NCBI GenBank assembly: GCA_916613615.1
Contig: OU744724.1
Coordinates: 58,356,898-58,420,897, forward strand
Source of the DNA: Steromphala cineraria
Lineage: Eukaryota > Mollusca > Gastropoda > Trochida > Trochidae
Direction of reading: 5' to 3'
Length of the DNA: 64,000 nt
Shown here: in pieces, positions 9,536 through 22,436 of the stretch
Layout of the letters: each line of letters opens with the position of its first letter
Position numbering within the stretch: the first letter of the stretch is position 1
The notes under the pieces: generated by a model
What the model saw: the letters and a program-made list of their open reading frames with translations, nothing else
What the model was told of the DNA's origin: nothing
Database searches by the model: none
Position numbers and translations under genes: made by a program

Positions 9536-12426
9536 TTTTCGCTTGTATTATAAGCGTTATGTGACTGTTTCCACACCATTTTAACAATGTTTTTTTATCT
9601 CATGAATTTAGATTATCAACGAATTTCGCGTCTCATAAGCTTTTTAGACTGGGTGTTGTTTTTTAAATTGACTTTGTGAATGTTCCAAATGTTTTATAAC
9701 AACATGTGACATGTAAATAAAATATATTTTTCTTCTTTTCTTCTTCTATAAAAGAACCACTTCTTATGCGTCACTCGTTTGAAACCGACATTAGTATCTG
9801 TCAAAACTTCGCCTTTCCAGAACAAAGAAGTTATATATCCATACACTTGCTTTAATATTTTTTTAAAAATATTGTACAAACGCCTTTATTGCATCAAATG
9901 AGGTCTAAATAGGAGTTGACAAACCTTTTAAGATTAAACAAAAACTGATTAAATGTTCAGTTATAACGACAAATTTTAAAGTTTTGTGATATTTAAGAAA
10001 ATGGAATGAATTTGCTCACGTACACCTATAAGACTGTAAAAAACGATGTTATTACAACCACTCTAACACATTTAATCTTACTTTATATCAGATATAAGAC
10101 CTACATATCTACTTTGTTTAGAGATAAAATTCTTAATTCATGTCATTGCGTGTGGCAATGTTATTCTGTAGAGGGTGGCGAGATCTATAATCTGCAATGT
10201 GAATACTTTCTTTTACACAAGCTTCGTAATTTCTCCGATTTAATGCCTTTGAAATATGACCAACACAAACAAAAATCGCTTTATGCCCAGAAAGGAAAGC
10301 GACTATAGTTATTATCATAACTGTTTTATCACGAATGTTTAATAATGGTATCTTTGTTCATCCAAAAACCTTTCAAAAGCATTTTGTGATGCAATGTTTG
10401 TCTGTTGAATCACGATTTAAAAATCAAAAGACGCTTCAGGAAAAAAAACCTTATTAGGTGAAAAAAAACCCAGATTAAAATGGAATTTGATGCTTATCGT
10501 CACTACGGTTTACAAAAATGTAACACTGCCAATCGTTCCAACATTTGAGTGGGATGCTATTTACGTGACGACTGGTAATGAAAGCGGCTGACATTTCTAG
10601 CCACACTTCAGAAGCACCGCCGCAGTCAACAGAGAACGTTTGTGTAATAGACTACAGTTGAATAAGTTCTTCGGAATATACTACATCAGAAACTTCATAT
10701 TCGCCTCAAGGTAATCCTTATTCGTTTGTCTTTACAGAAAACATTTTTTCTGAAGCGAATAATTGGTTCTTGGTGTTTGTTTGTTGTAACTTGTTTATTC
10801 TTTCTCTTAATGTAAGAAGTTTTATTATTTTCTTCACCTTCGACTTTTTTAGATTGCGGTGTTGCAATGAATATTTAAGATTTCGGTATAACTTATGTGA
10901 GAACTTGTCTTTATCTCAATCCTCTGTTCGCTATAATTGAAGGCAAGATGAATAAATCATGATGTTTTAAAATTTAGTCAATTTATCGAATTTGTAATTT
11001 GACATGTGTGTGAAATTGACATGAAATGGAATTAGTTGTGATCGTCTGTTCGAGAGGTTGATACCATCGTGTCTCTTATACCACATGCGTTCGGTTTTTC
11101 AAATCACTGCGTCTTCGCAAGATATTCAGGAAAATGAGAATGGAAATGTTACCTTTTTTGATAAATATTGAAACATTTAAAGGATATAATGTATACAATG
11201 ACATCAACACGGATCAAGAAACACCAAAGACCCTTGTGTGGATCCAATTATGATGATAGGAGTAATCGTCAAAGCATGACTTGATCATGACTGTATTTGT
11301 AGCTTTAAATGTGAAATATATTTGTTTAAGTTTCAAGTTTTTGTTGATAAGAGCCTTGCCGCAGTTTCTTTGCCATAAAAAACAATTTGGTTCAGAGCTC
11401 ACCAAGCACACCAAACTTTTGTTAAATACACTGAATTCCAAAAGAAACTTTGCAATTTTAAAACTGAATTTTCGAAAACGATCTCATATTTACATTTTCA
11501 TTTAAGTTGGCAATGACATAGTTTAAACCCATACTTTCAAGTTTAAAACTTTTAATTGAGCAATATTCATGCATTTTTGCAGAAATGGCAAATGTCATAA
11601 TCACGTGACGTTTCCGCTGGAACTTAGTCACGTGACGAAAAAGTTTAATAACTGTCCATAATGAATATTTGTCACTCCAACACCGTATATCCAGTAAACG
11701 GTATAGCAAAAATATCGCGAATCCCCTCTGAAACTTGACAAAATTGATCAAAAACAGCCCTTCTTACAAGAATCGGTAGTGTTCCTTCATTTCTAATGGT
11801 TACTTGATCCGGCTATACAAAGAGGTTGTGAGGATTGCTGACAACCCTAAAACACTACATGAGAACTGATATCTGTGACGTTAGACCACCGCCAACGTTG
11901 TTTCTTAGTGACGTCAGAGATAGCAAACATCAAAGGTCAGCATGTTGTTATGTTCTCGTATTCAGAGCTTATCGACTGCTAAGTTGATAGCTATTGGTCA
12001 CTAAACACATGGCAATTTCATTCGAACTTATAATTTCAGAATTGGCTGGTTACCATTTGTACGACTCAAAGATGTGTCAATATGACAAGTAAGACTTGTG
12101 TCCACACATTCCCATTAATCGAAAAGCTTCTATGCAGACGAAATGTGAAGTTGACCCTGCTTACAGAAGACGTAATTTAACGTTTGGCCTTTTTTGTTAC
12201 TCATGGCATATTTGGAGGTCACACTCGAGCTGCCCAAAACTGGTACTAAAGAAGCAAATTTTAGTACTTTGACGAAATTATTGCGAAAACATATTTCAAT
12301 AAACGTCTGAACAACCAAAATTTTGACCCCTGCCCACTTAAAATCAAATAAGTGCAAAACTGGGTTTCCCCACCTTTAATTTGGATTCGCTGGTTGTTTA
12401 AACAAATGATTGATTAATAAGAGGTA
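9536..12426. other. Intergenic; one dispersed repeat
   Basis: No gene is supported. The segment 10760-10905 matches 14203-14345 (shared AATTGGTTC, TTATTCTTT-TCTTAATG and ATTTTCTTCACCTTCGACTT), a dispersed repeat of about 140 bp. Confidence 0.55.
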
Positions 12427-13685
12427 GGGGAGACCAGGGCAAAGCGCGCCCTCGGGGCAAAGTGACCAAGCCTTATTTCTCCTAAATGATCGACAGATGG
12501 CGCGCTTTGTCATTATCAACCAATGATAGCAGACGTTAAGAAACGTTGTGGTCCACGTTTGCATCTTCAGCGTGAGTTGGTGACTTACCACTGCAAAAAG
12601 TTTAAAAAACGACATTTTTCCTTAAGGAAAAAACATGTCCGAATTCAAATATCTCATATAAACAAACAACGCAACATTGAACTCTAGTGCCCCTATTACA
12701 CAAAAATATATCACCTATTCGTTGAATTAAGAATTTTGTAATTCATTGCTTAAATGATTTTCTTGTAAGCACATATCTAATAGTACCCTTAAAGGGGCAA
12801 AATGAGCCGGGGGGAGCGCTTTGCCCCGGGTGATCTAAATGAATGATTTATCATTAAAACATTAGTGTCAGAGTTATCAATTATTTTTCTTAAGAAAATA
12901 TTGTAAAATAATATTGTAATTTACATTCCATAACTTCCCTGTATTTTCAAAAAGTGATATAATCAACGAAAATTATATCATATGATTTTTGTTTAATTAG
13001 GAAAGAAACATACTTTCTGTGATTTTTTTAAGCATTAGTTTTATATTCATTATATATTTTGTTTTATCCCTAAAAAAATAAAAATATAGTCCGTATGGGC
13101 AAGTCACATTGAGATAAGATGTTTGTAAAATGTCTAATTTGTCTTTTAAACCAATCAATTTCTTTGTTTTTTACATATTTTAATTGTTTTCTGATAGTAA
13201 ATGAGTTCAATTGTCAAGACTCTCATAGTTCTTAGAAATTCGTTTATAGTAATCATGTTAGTTTTTGGTTAAGAACTTCGAAAATCTAGGTCCATGACAT
13301 AAAACAAATATTTTGTCTTTTTTTGCATACTGAGCCTTGGTATTTATTATTTGTTAAGTTTTCATAAGGCTACCTGAGAATTGCATGGCACTATAAAAAA
13401 ACTTTATTGTCTGGTTATGGCTAATTATATGTGTTTGACATCACATTTGTATGGCTTTTCGTATGGACGCTTTGCCCCAAACTACGGGGCAAAGCGCACC
13501 GCCTTTGTCGAAATACATTTTTGTTTATATCTCTTTATGCTGGCATGGTAGCTTAAAACGCATCTGTCATACAATAGTTTATCTAATGAGAATTAATGAC
13601 ATGCTGCAAGTTGCATTATAAACATGTTCATGCGCCCAGAAAACACGCTTATATGTTAGGGGGCGCGCTTTGCCCTGGTCTCCCC
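12427..13685. mobile_element. 1.26-kb terminal-inverted-repeat element with GGGCAAAGCGC termini
   Basis: A perfect 28-bp inverted repeat marks the ends (12424-12451 and 13661-13688). The element probably starts GGGGAGACCAGGGC and ends with its complement, with TA on both sides. The motif GGGGCAAAGCGC, or its complement, recurs inside at about 12454, 12795, 12818, 13469 and 13485. The interior is AT-rich with no open frame longer than chance, so this looks like a non-autonomous DNA transposon. The superfamily was not assigned. Confidence 0.8.
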
Positions 13686-14118
13686 TACATTGTTTTAAAT
13701 TTCTTTTTTCATTCTTCAATCAGAATCATTACAAAATGGTGCAAAGTTTCTTTTGGAAGTCAGTGTATAAGTATTGCACAGATAATGAATATGTCTCGGT
13801 ATTACTATAAATGATCCATTTTCACATATCATTTATTTTGAAAATATGTACGCCATGAAATTATGAAGTTAATTATAAAAGACCGGAAGTTTTTAATGCA
13901 AGGAAAACACCTGTTATAGTGAGTTTATACGAAAGCCTACTAGGGCCAAATAAATTGACAACGTTTTTGTAAAAAAAAGTTGTATATTGCAACTTTCAAA
14001 GGTTTTCGTACCTTTAAGAGCATGGTGTCGTAGAAAAATATGCTAGCCCGAAAGCCAAGCCAAGAAATTAAAGAATTGACATCAAGTGTGTCTCGTCTTG
14101 GTCGAAACTATACTAACG

Positions 14119-14481
14119 TGTATAACAGTCCCTGTTAGGCGTAAGATACTTTTTGGAATTCAGTTCATTTGAAACATGTTTTAAGATTAGTTTCGCACTG
14201 ATCAATTGGTTCGTTGTGTTTTTAACTTGCTTATTCTTTTTCTTAATGCAGTAAGAGGGTTTATAATTTTCTTCACCTTCGACTTTTAATAAATGTAGTT
14301 TTGCAATGAACATTTGATATTTTGATATTACTTATGTGAAAATATTTCATAAAAGGGAATGATTCTTGGAGTATTCTATTCAGAAAATGCCAGTGTATAA
14401 CTGTCCCTGTTAGGCATAAGATACGTTTTGGAATTCAGTTCATTTAAAACATGTTTTAAGAATTTTTTTTGCCACTGATAG
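14119..14481. repeat. Local duplication, period 274 bp
   Basis: Segments 14119-14198 and 14393-14481 share GTGTATAAC-GTCCCTGTTAG, ATAC-TTTTGGAATTCAGTT and AACATGTTTTAAGA. The intervening part holds the second copy of the repeat seen at 10760-10905. Confidence 0.75.
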
Positions 14482-15707
14482 CACAATTGCATAAAAAGAG
14501 AATTCTCAACTTTTCGAGAGAAAATACCACCGTAATGATGTCCCTTTAACAAAATCGCCGATATAGGGTCACATAGACCTGACCCATATTCCCGACTTGT
14601 ATATTTCACCGATCTGAAGTAGAGAGTGAGACATATACACATACCCTCGGGTACGGAAATATAGCCGTTAATTAGGCAGAGTTGTTCTTTCAAATAAAAG
14701 TGTGAGGAAACGCGATATAAGAACAGAACATCCATTGAACGAGCAGCACTTGAAATGCGAGAGACGAGGAAACGTCACGTGCGTGCACGCGGCGCCTTGT
14801 TGATTTCAATAAGATTGGCAAGTGCTCGTGGATATAGACATTTCAGTCCGTGAAAGTTGTGAAGTAACAATCTGTAGTTCCGAACAATTACATTTGCTTT
14901 CATAGCCTTGATATCAAAAAGGGAAAGTGATGATCGATCGATTTTGAAGGCATTTTTTGGTCTTCAATGTAATATTTTTTTTATCAACTATAATCATTTA
15001 TATTATAAAACTATGTACTGTTGTAACTGTGACATTTTGTAATAATAATAATTTGTTTTGTATGAGCGCTGTTTCTCACTTTTTTTTCATTTTTTCTCTT
15101 AAACTTGATATTTTAACTTCTATTGAAATACATTAATTACGGTAAATAACGAACAACTGGACATGTATATGTGCATGCTGTTTCTGAAAGTTCTATTTTC
15201 CTCATTTACATATCATACTTTTCAAAAGAACACTAACTCATATGTATTCACTTGTCGCTTTAAAGCTGACGGTTTTAAAGGTGACAGAGATTTACATTTT
15301 AAAGAAATATCATCGCCGGGCTGGTCTCATTATAGTCTTCATAAGATAGAAGTATAAGTGCTTTTAAGTGTCTTCTCCGTAATAAACGAGGAATGTAATC
15401 GCAATATCATTAATAATCTCTTCTTATAATGTACATTAACGGTAATTGTAAGGATCTCGTTTTTCCTCTTTAGTAGCAGTGGTATACTCGAAAGGATGGA
15501 ATAGGAATTTTTTAGAAGATTATCCTTATTTCACGTAAATTGATGCATCCCCTTTTTAATAAATGAAAGTCGATCCAAACCAGAAGGCATTGATGAAATG
15601 GTAATGGTATGTTCCAATGGAATGCCAATTTGTTTGTTAGGGCCACCGAAGTTCAAGGGCTTCATTGCAAGGCAGAGTCACAGAGAGTTGCGGGCTTTCT
15701 TCCCGCT
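14482..15707. other. Intergenic
   Basis: No gene is supported. The minus-strand open frame at 14376-14735 overlaps the duplication just before it and has no recognised domain. Confidence 0.5.
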
Positions 15708-16047
15708 TTAAAGGGACAGTAGAAAGTCTCTTTGTAGAATCTGGGGTATCTCACGGAACTAAAAACAAATCATCCGCAATCTTTTTTCTAACAATTGGAT
15801 AGTCATACAACGACAGTACAATGTTTGGTTAAGCTGCATGCGCCAATCCATTTTCCTAACGCAAATGATTTAAAAGGTGTTCACATTAAAATGGCCGCCA
15901 GCAGTTTTCATTTGATGATTTAAATTTATTCATCGACTACGAATGATATGGTTGAATAATGAGATGTTTGTTCCTCTAAAGTTATTACGTTTGGAATAAA
16001 ATTTATGAATCGGAAAATCGATATATTTAAAGTAACTGTCCCTTTAA
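15708..16047 (-). mobile_element. TTAA MITE family 1, diverged subfamily copy
   Basis: The ends are TTAAAGGGACAGTAG and TAACTGTCCCTTTAA. The interior keeps the family block TTAAAAGGTGTTCAC, ATGGCCGCCA and GTTGAATAATGAGA in minus orientation. It is more diverged than the 17.5, 48.2 and 49.2 kb copies. Confidence 0.7.
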
Positions 16048-16408
16048 ACCAAACCAACCACAAACTCTCATAAGCGAAAAATGTGTGATAACTCCTTCGC
16101 TTAAACTGACAAACATACTATAGAAATTTCTCTCTAGGTTATTTGCACAGCTCCTTAAGAGCAAAATACACAGTTAGTGAAACGTTTGGTAAACTTATTT
16201 CAGGTCACAGAGGTTGACAAAAAGATTGTTTGCTACTAATACTACTTCTCCAAACAGGACCACCCTTCCTCGCCAATCTCTGATATAGGAGTACATTTCT
16301 AAATTGTGTCAATTGATGTGAATATAGGTCAAGAGTAAGTATACGTAGTTACTAAGGCGTTAATGTATAAATGATTGATACAAGAAAATAACGAACATAG
16401 AAACGTTT

Positions 16409-16597
16409 AGACTAACATTAAGTCTCAGAAGTATTATTTTTTAAATATTGACAATATTTTGAAACAAATCATGTATTATAACAAAATCGAGCCCAGAAAA
16501 TGATTTAACTTCAGCTGAGCGATCTAGACTTGCTATTCTTTTCTAAAATTGGTTGGTCATGATCATCAATTATATATTTTTGCTTTAGGGTCTGGAT
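16409..16597 (+). repeat. Dispersed repeat family 3, copy 1
   Basis: Starts AGACTAACATTAAGTCTCAG and ends GCTTTAGGGTCTGGAT, with a central TAGACTTGCTATTCTTTTCT. It matches copies at 25122-25285 (minus), 37745-37903 (plus) and 62221-62392 (minus). Confidence 0.75.
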
Positions 16598-17546
16598 AAG
16601 AAACGTTATATACTACGAGACAATAGTTTAGACTCCCCATCAAGTGATGCTATGAAATTGTAGTATTTGTGGGGATGTTAAAATTGATTTATGCTTTCTC
16701 AAACGTCATCTTATTTACCAAAGTGTCATGCATTTGACATTTATGGATCTTGATCACCATCATGAAAGTTAACCGATAAATGCTCAGGAGAAGTCCATGG
16801 ACTTTGTTGAGAAGTCAATTTTTTAACGTCATTAAGGCTTCATTGTAACGAGGACAGTTTTTCATTTTTGTGGTCGAATAAAATGTTCAAGGTTTCTTTA
16901 AAGCAATGTTACGGCATTTATTCCGAGACATGAAGAATAGAGTCACTAGTTTTTAAGATATAAGCGATAGAAAATAGCACATTACACTTTTCACTGAGTC
17001 TAAACTTTTGTCTTGTAGTATATATGCTGAGACCGATGTGTCAAATTTAATTTCATAATTAATCGTCAATGTGTCTCGTACATCAAATAGTTTGCATCAT
17101 GTTAATCATTAAACAGCATTATTAGCTGTTTTGTAAGTATGCTGGATGTAACTGTACACTGAAATACGTAAATGAAAGCAAACACTCTATTTTTAAGTTT
17201 TATATCGATCATCATATACCCAATTATTCACAATAATAAACAGGCTTAACTAGAGTTCAAGATAATTCCTATATCTTTGCTTGTCTCACGTGCAACACCC
17301 AGAAATAAACCTGAATGAGATGTACATTCGCACAAGAGAAACGCGCAAGGAATGTGACATCATTAGGTGAGCTGACGAGAGAGTGACAGGTGAAATTTAC
17401 ATCGAGACCGGCGCTATTTATCTTGTCTGTTCCACAGGCACTGACAGCCCTTGTTAATATCAGCTAGCTTTGTTTAACAAAGGGCATTAAGCTAAATCAT
17501 TACATGAGTTAGTGTGTCGTTTTAGAAGTCAGCGTACTTTTAAATT
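16598..17546. other. Intergenic
   Basis: No gene or clear repeat is seen. Confidence 0.5.
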
Positions 17547-17910
17547 TTAAAGGGACAGTAGCACGTTTTTTGATAATCATATATTTCAAATTTTTCACTG
17601 ATAATTATAAGTTTATGGTTAATCTATAATTTTGACAGTGTCTAAAATCTCATTACACAGGTCAATCATCCATAGTCAGAGGACAAAGTATGAAGATCCA
17701 CATAAAATCCTTTGGCGGCCATTTTGTGTGAACACCTTTAATTCATTTTGTGTAAGGAAAAGAAATCGCATGGCTAAACTTTACGTTATATATTTGAATT
17801 ATTACTGCTCCATTTAGTTTAAATACATTGTCTCTCAATTGGAACCATTAATTTTCATTTTCATGACATCACTTTATATTCCCCCTAAAAACGTGCTACT
17901 GCCCCTTTAA
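17547..17910 (+). mobile_element. TTAA MITE family 1, intact copy
   Basis: A full-length 364-bp reference copy. It has TTAAAGGGACAGTAGCACG at the left and CGTGCTACTGCCCCTTTAA at the right. The interior includes GGCGGCCATTTTGTGTGAAC and the 61-codon open frame (17632-17817, GTG/TTG-type start only) that recurs in other copies. Confidence 0.88.
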
Positions 17911-18309
17911 ATTAGAGCGATGACTAGAGATAGATAACTTTCACCACTTTAAGCAGTGCCCGCTAGCCCGTTCCTTGGTACTCATAGCCTTTTTTGTAAC
18001 GATAATATATATCGTGAAAATTTGAAGAAACATTTCTAAAAAGAATCCAATACTACTTGCCTTTGTGAATTTGACTATATGTTTAGATACTATATATATG
18101 TTTGGAATCTGTTTGGGATTAGAATATTTGAGTTTAGGTTAAAAGTCAGAATAGGTTACGAATTTTCGATCGCATTTTAAACTTTATATTGAGTTTAGAT
18201 TTAATGGCCTGAGTTTAAAGTATTTGGCAAAGTAGAATCTGAAGGCATAGGAACATGTACAGTAGTGAGGAAAAGGGGAGGGTCTTGACGTGGATTAACG
18301 ATGTTTCTT

Positions 18310-18588
18310 ACCTGTACCTGTTAGAACACTGATTGCACAGAAGTATCATCTACCTGGCCGCTTTGATCTCGCCGCCCCAATCCATCAGGTGAGACAGACA
18401 GGTCCGATTACGGACCAGGTATCAAAGTATTGCCCAGTTGAGCGCTCAGCACGTGTGTACCTGAGTTTGTAGGCAATACCTGGGATTGTTTAGATTCATT
18501 TACCTGGTCTGTGATTTACCTGTTTGGGTGGACAGGTGACTAATCGTTAGACACTTACCTTAGTCATTAATCCTACAACACGACAGGT
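18310..18588. promoter_or_regulatory. Cluster of ACCTG/CAGGT motifs
   Basis: Twelve ACCTG or CAGGT pentamers occur within 279 bp, at 18310, 18316, 18352, 18386, 18399, 18416, 18459, 18478, 18502, 18518, 18533 and 18584. This core is bound by Snail/ZEB zinc fingers and some E-box bHLH factors. A regulatory role is inference; no gene is recognised nearby. Confidence 0.35.
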
Positions 18589-19337
18589 TCTATCAAGTAA
18601 TTGTATTCTTCAATTATCGTAGAGATCGTTTACGAGAAATTTAAGAGACTAACTTGACAAATCAAATACGTTTCATAACATAATTTTATTTATGGAAATC
18701 AAGAAAGATATTACAGAATATTTCAGATTCGACGTTAAACTCAAGAACCTTGCTTGACTATCATATAAGAACATATCCCAAAACGCTGCTCTCGTATATA
18801 CATGTATAAAGAAGTTGAACATCCATAAACTTGTCATTGTTTCTAAAAGGCGCTCAGTCTAAAACAATTTTGAGTAGTGATGCCAATCCGTTTCGAATTC
18901 CTGAGAAAGTTATTAAGCGTTAATTCGCAAACCATTGATAAAATATGGATATATTTAGCAAATGATTTAAACATATTATATTCATCATGAAACTGAATTA
19001 GGATTGGTGAACAAGCTGCTTAGTTAATAATATATTATATTGCTTATAGCCAACAATGAAAATTTCATTGTCTAGAAAAACTCCAATTTTAAAATGAAAG
19101 AATCTCAATCTTAGAACATGCAATCTTCATTCGACCTTTAGGTTTCACTTCATTGTCATCTAAAAATGTGAAAACCTTAGAATCCAAGTCAGCTTTTATG
19201 CCTATTTATCAAAACGGATATTAGATGCCACTATCTTCCGGATAAATACAATACCATGATCGTCCATAGTATAAGAAGAGGCAGATTTTCTGTCCAACTT
19301 TCACTGCAGTGCCAATCTACCGTTAAATCTGATTAGG

Positions 19338-19694
19338 TTGAAGGGGAAGTAGTTTTTTAGTTGATAAAGGAAACCGAAAATAATGTTAGTAATTTTAACT
19401 TCAGGAGAAGCAATTCTTAGATATACGCACAATTTTCGGTTAAGTAAGGCGAATCAATTTCCTAACCTTAAATGGTGCTCACACGAAAATGGTCGACAGC
19501 AATTTTCGCTTGATGCTTGATAATTTGTCTTAAACATAGTTTATTGATTTAAGAACCAGGTTCGGTAAACAAACAAAACGTTCTGTATAAAATTTATGAC
19601 AGAATAATATCTTCAACGATTATGGATACACGGGTTGGGTAATGGGATGTTTGATCATTAAAAGGCAATACGTTGACTGTAAATGCCCCTTTAA
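19338..19694 (-). mobile_element. TTAA MITE family 1, decayed copy
   Basis: The ends are TTGAAGGGGAAGTAG and AAATGCCCCTTTAA. The interior keeps the TTAAATGGTGCTCACACG and AAATGGTCGACAGCAATTTT block, related to the 15.7 kb copy. Confidence 0.6.
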
Positions 19695-19962
19695 ACTAAA
19701 CACTAAAAGAACAATATATTATATTTTTGATGTGGTGTTTTGACTGGTGTTGGACTCGTGTACCGAACACCGTATACCGTATAACTTAGGTACAATCTCT
19801 TCATAAATACTGCTTAAGACATCGCGCGTTCTTAGGTAAATAAAGAGTATTTGATTCGCATATTCTGAAGTGATGGGTAGTTTGATAATGTTACATTCGG
19901 ATCAGGTCAGTAGAAACAGTATCCTCTGACACAGGTGCATGACCCTCCTTGACATCAACTAT

Positions 19963-20446
19963 TTAAAGAGCCACTCCGTGATTTTCACCATATAATGTTT
20001 TATTTAGATACGAACGTAACTGGAAAAAAATCATAATACAAATCCAACAAATCTTCCATTTATCTCAAAACGGCAAATATACGATAAAAACATGTTTTCA
20101 ATGAAAATTTAAAAACAATCATATAATTATTATGTTCACAGAAAGCAAATTCACACGTTCCATTTAATAGATAAAAGTTTTATGTCCCATCGAACAGTAT
20201 CAAATCGTAACTGTCATTCTGACTGATTTCGATAACTTTTCAAAATTACGTTTCAGAAATGATTGACGCGCCTCAATGTCCGTTTTTCGATCACATTCGC
20301 GACTTCAAACCTTCCTATTGTTGCTATACAATGCCGTTTAGGTTAAAAATTATACTTTCGTGCAACAGTCTATACTTCAAAATCAAATGACACTTTTAGT
20401 TAAGTTTGGCATATGTGACCCTCAACAATTCAAGGAGACTCTTTAA
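19963..20446. mobile_element. TTAA MITE family 2 (GAGCCACTCCGTGA end)
   Basis: The left end is TTAAAGAGCCACTCCGTGAT and the right end AAGGAGACTCTTTAA. The interior stretch 20226-20420 is shared with the element ending at 40859 (CAAAATTACGTTT, TTTTCGATCAC, TCAAATGACAC). Confidence 0.7.
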
Positions 20447-21749
20447 GGGAGCTAGTTGCGCGTTTTATAAAGTTTGAATACTCTGTGAACACACCTGCTT
20501 TTCTTATGGGTATCTACTTTGCTTTCGTTAAAGTATATATTCTTTAACATGACATATTAACAACACTGTGTTTTCTTTTGATGTATTAATAATGCAAGTC
20601 CTATGTGCAATGCAGTATATTAAGCTTAGGTATTAGTTCATCGGATATGGTTTAAGGTTACGTTGTACATTTTAAGTCTATTGTCGTGTGCCTTTGAAGT
20701 TTTTTTATCTTTCAAGACGATCGTTTAATGGGTTAACTTATGCTGTGTCCTTAAGAAACATTTTTGTAATCCAATGCCTTTTACTTGTGTTATGGGTCAC
20801 CGAAGCTCATAAGCCTTATCGAAACCCAAACATTAAGTTAATCCAACTTCGCAAAAATCATTTAAAGGGACCATCTACCAAATATGTTTCCTACTCAGAT
20901 GGAGCCATCTTAAAACAAAACAAATCAGCAAACCAAGGGTGATAGATTAAAATGGTGCTCTTTTAATTTTATATCTTCTTTTAGTAATTTCATTCAGGAG
21001 GCGTAACGTTGCTTTTACAAATCATCTACATTAAATTCCTAAACCATATTCGAGATACCAAATATATGTCACCCACACCAAAGGAGTTATCTGGAAACAA
21101 ATCACATCAATTAATGTAAAACAAAAATTATCTAGCAAAACCTAGCAAAATAGTCCTTTTGATTTTTTTTCTTCAAATTTCATTGAACTGATTTAAGAAA
21201 CGTTACGTTGCTCTTATAATACAACTTCTGGACAGATTTCGAAGGCTCTTTTGTGAGTGAGTTGTTTTCAAACTCCGCTTGGGAAATGTTTTTGCCATTA
21301 GCGACGTTCTTTCGTAACTCACAATTAACAAAATCTTTTGCAATATTATTAAACAACATTAACTACAATTTCCAAGGCATTTCTGCCTATAGCGACGTTC
21401 TATCGTAATTCACAATTTATAAAATCTCTTGCAAAATGACCAAACAACTACAACTACAATTTCCAAAATGTCCAGACTCGTCAATGAAAGACTGCTTCCG
21501 TAGTCCACGTCTGTTTGTCTGTCTGTTTGTGGACACATGTCATGTTTGAAATCAACATTGACAACCGTCTCCTCTGTCGGTCCTATTGTAGTCACGTGGG
21601 AACCCAACTACTGTCGTCTTTAAGGGCTCTTGTCTGCTTATTTTAGGTACAGAGAGCAAACTTCTCGCTTGTTCGCAAACCCTTTAATGAGACGTTTCTT
21701 GACATCACAAGTTTGTGACGGCTTTAGTCATTGAATAGGACACTGTGGT
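20447..21749. other. Intergenic
   Basis: No gene is supported. Short related stretches (AAATCATTTAAAGGGACCATC, AAATATG, and CGACGTTCT-TCGTAA twice at 21303 and 21401) suggest old local duplication. Confidence 0.45.
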
Positions 21750-22098
21750 TTAAAGGGGCAGTAGCACGTTTTTTAGAATTATATATTTTCAATGTTTCAC
21801 TGATAATTGTACGTAAATACTGAATGTATTATTTTGATGGTGTCAAACATCTCATAACACAAATCAATCATCCATAGTCAGAGAACAAATTAGATGCACG
21901 TAAATTGCGGTCATGTGTGAACACATTTAATTCATTTTGTGGAAGAAAAGGGAATTGCATGGCTGAACTTTACATGATATATTTGATTTATTACTGCTTC
22001 GTTTATAGTTACTTCATTGTCTTTAAATGGAACCATTTATTTTCATTTTCCTGACATCACTTTATGTTCCCCCTAAAAACGTGCTACTGCTCCTTTCA
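21750..22098 (+). mobile_element. TTAA MITE family 1 copy with internal deletion
   Basis: The left end is TTAAAGGGGCAGTAGCACG and the right end CGTGCTACTGCTCCTTTCA. Part of the central GGCCGCC block is lost, which breaks the small open frame seen in the other copies. Confidence 0.82.
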
Positions 22099-22436
22099 GG
22101 GATTTTTACGTTGATCATCCTTCTTTCATCCTTATCATTTCTAACTTTTCATTTGACATCGATCATATTTATGATTGGTAAAAATTGAAATTGAAAAATG
22201 TGATGAGGAAAACGTTACTATACTAGTAATACAACACCTTCTTTAACACCTTATACAAGGGATAGCAGGACTAATTGTCTGTAAAAGAGACCCTCAAAAT
22301 AAGATAAACTCCTAAGAGAGTTTATAAGAAAATTTGAGAGCTCAATTTTATTCTGAAAAAGAAAAAAGATTAAATGTATTGACCAGGGTTAGACTACAGG
22401 ACCAAGGGCTTCGTCAGATTCGTTTTACTTTTTCAA

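Noticed and set aside
14376..14735. 119-codon minus-strand frame
   Set aside because: It overlaps a local duplication, shows no recognised domain and its composition is like the background.
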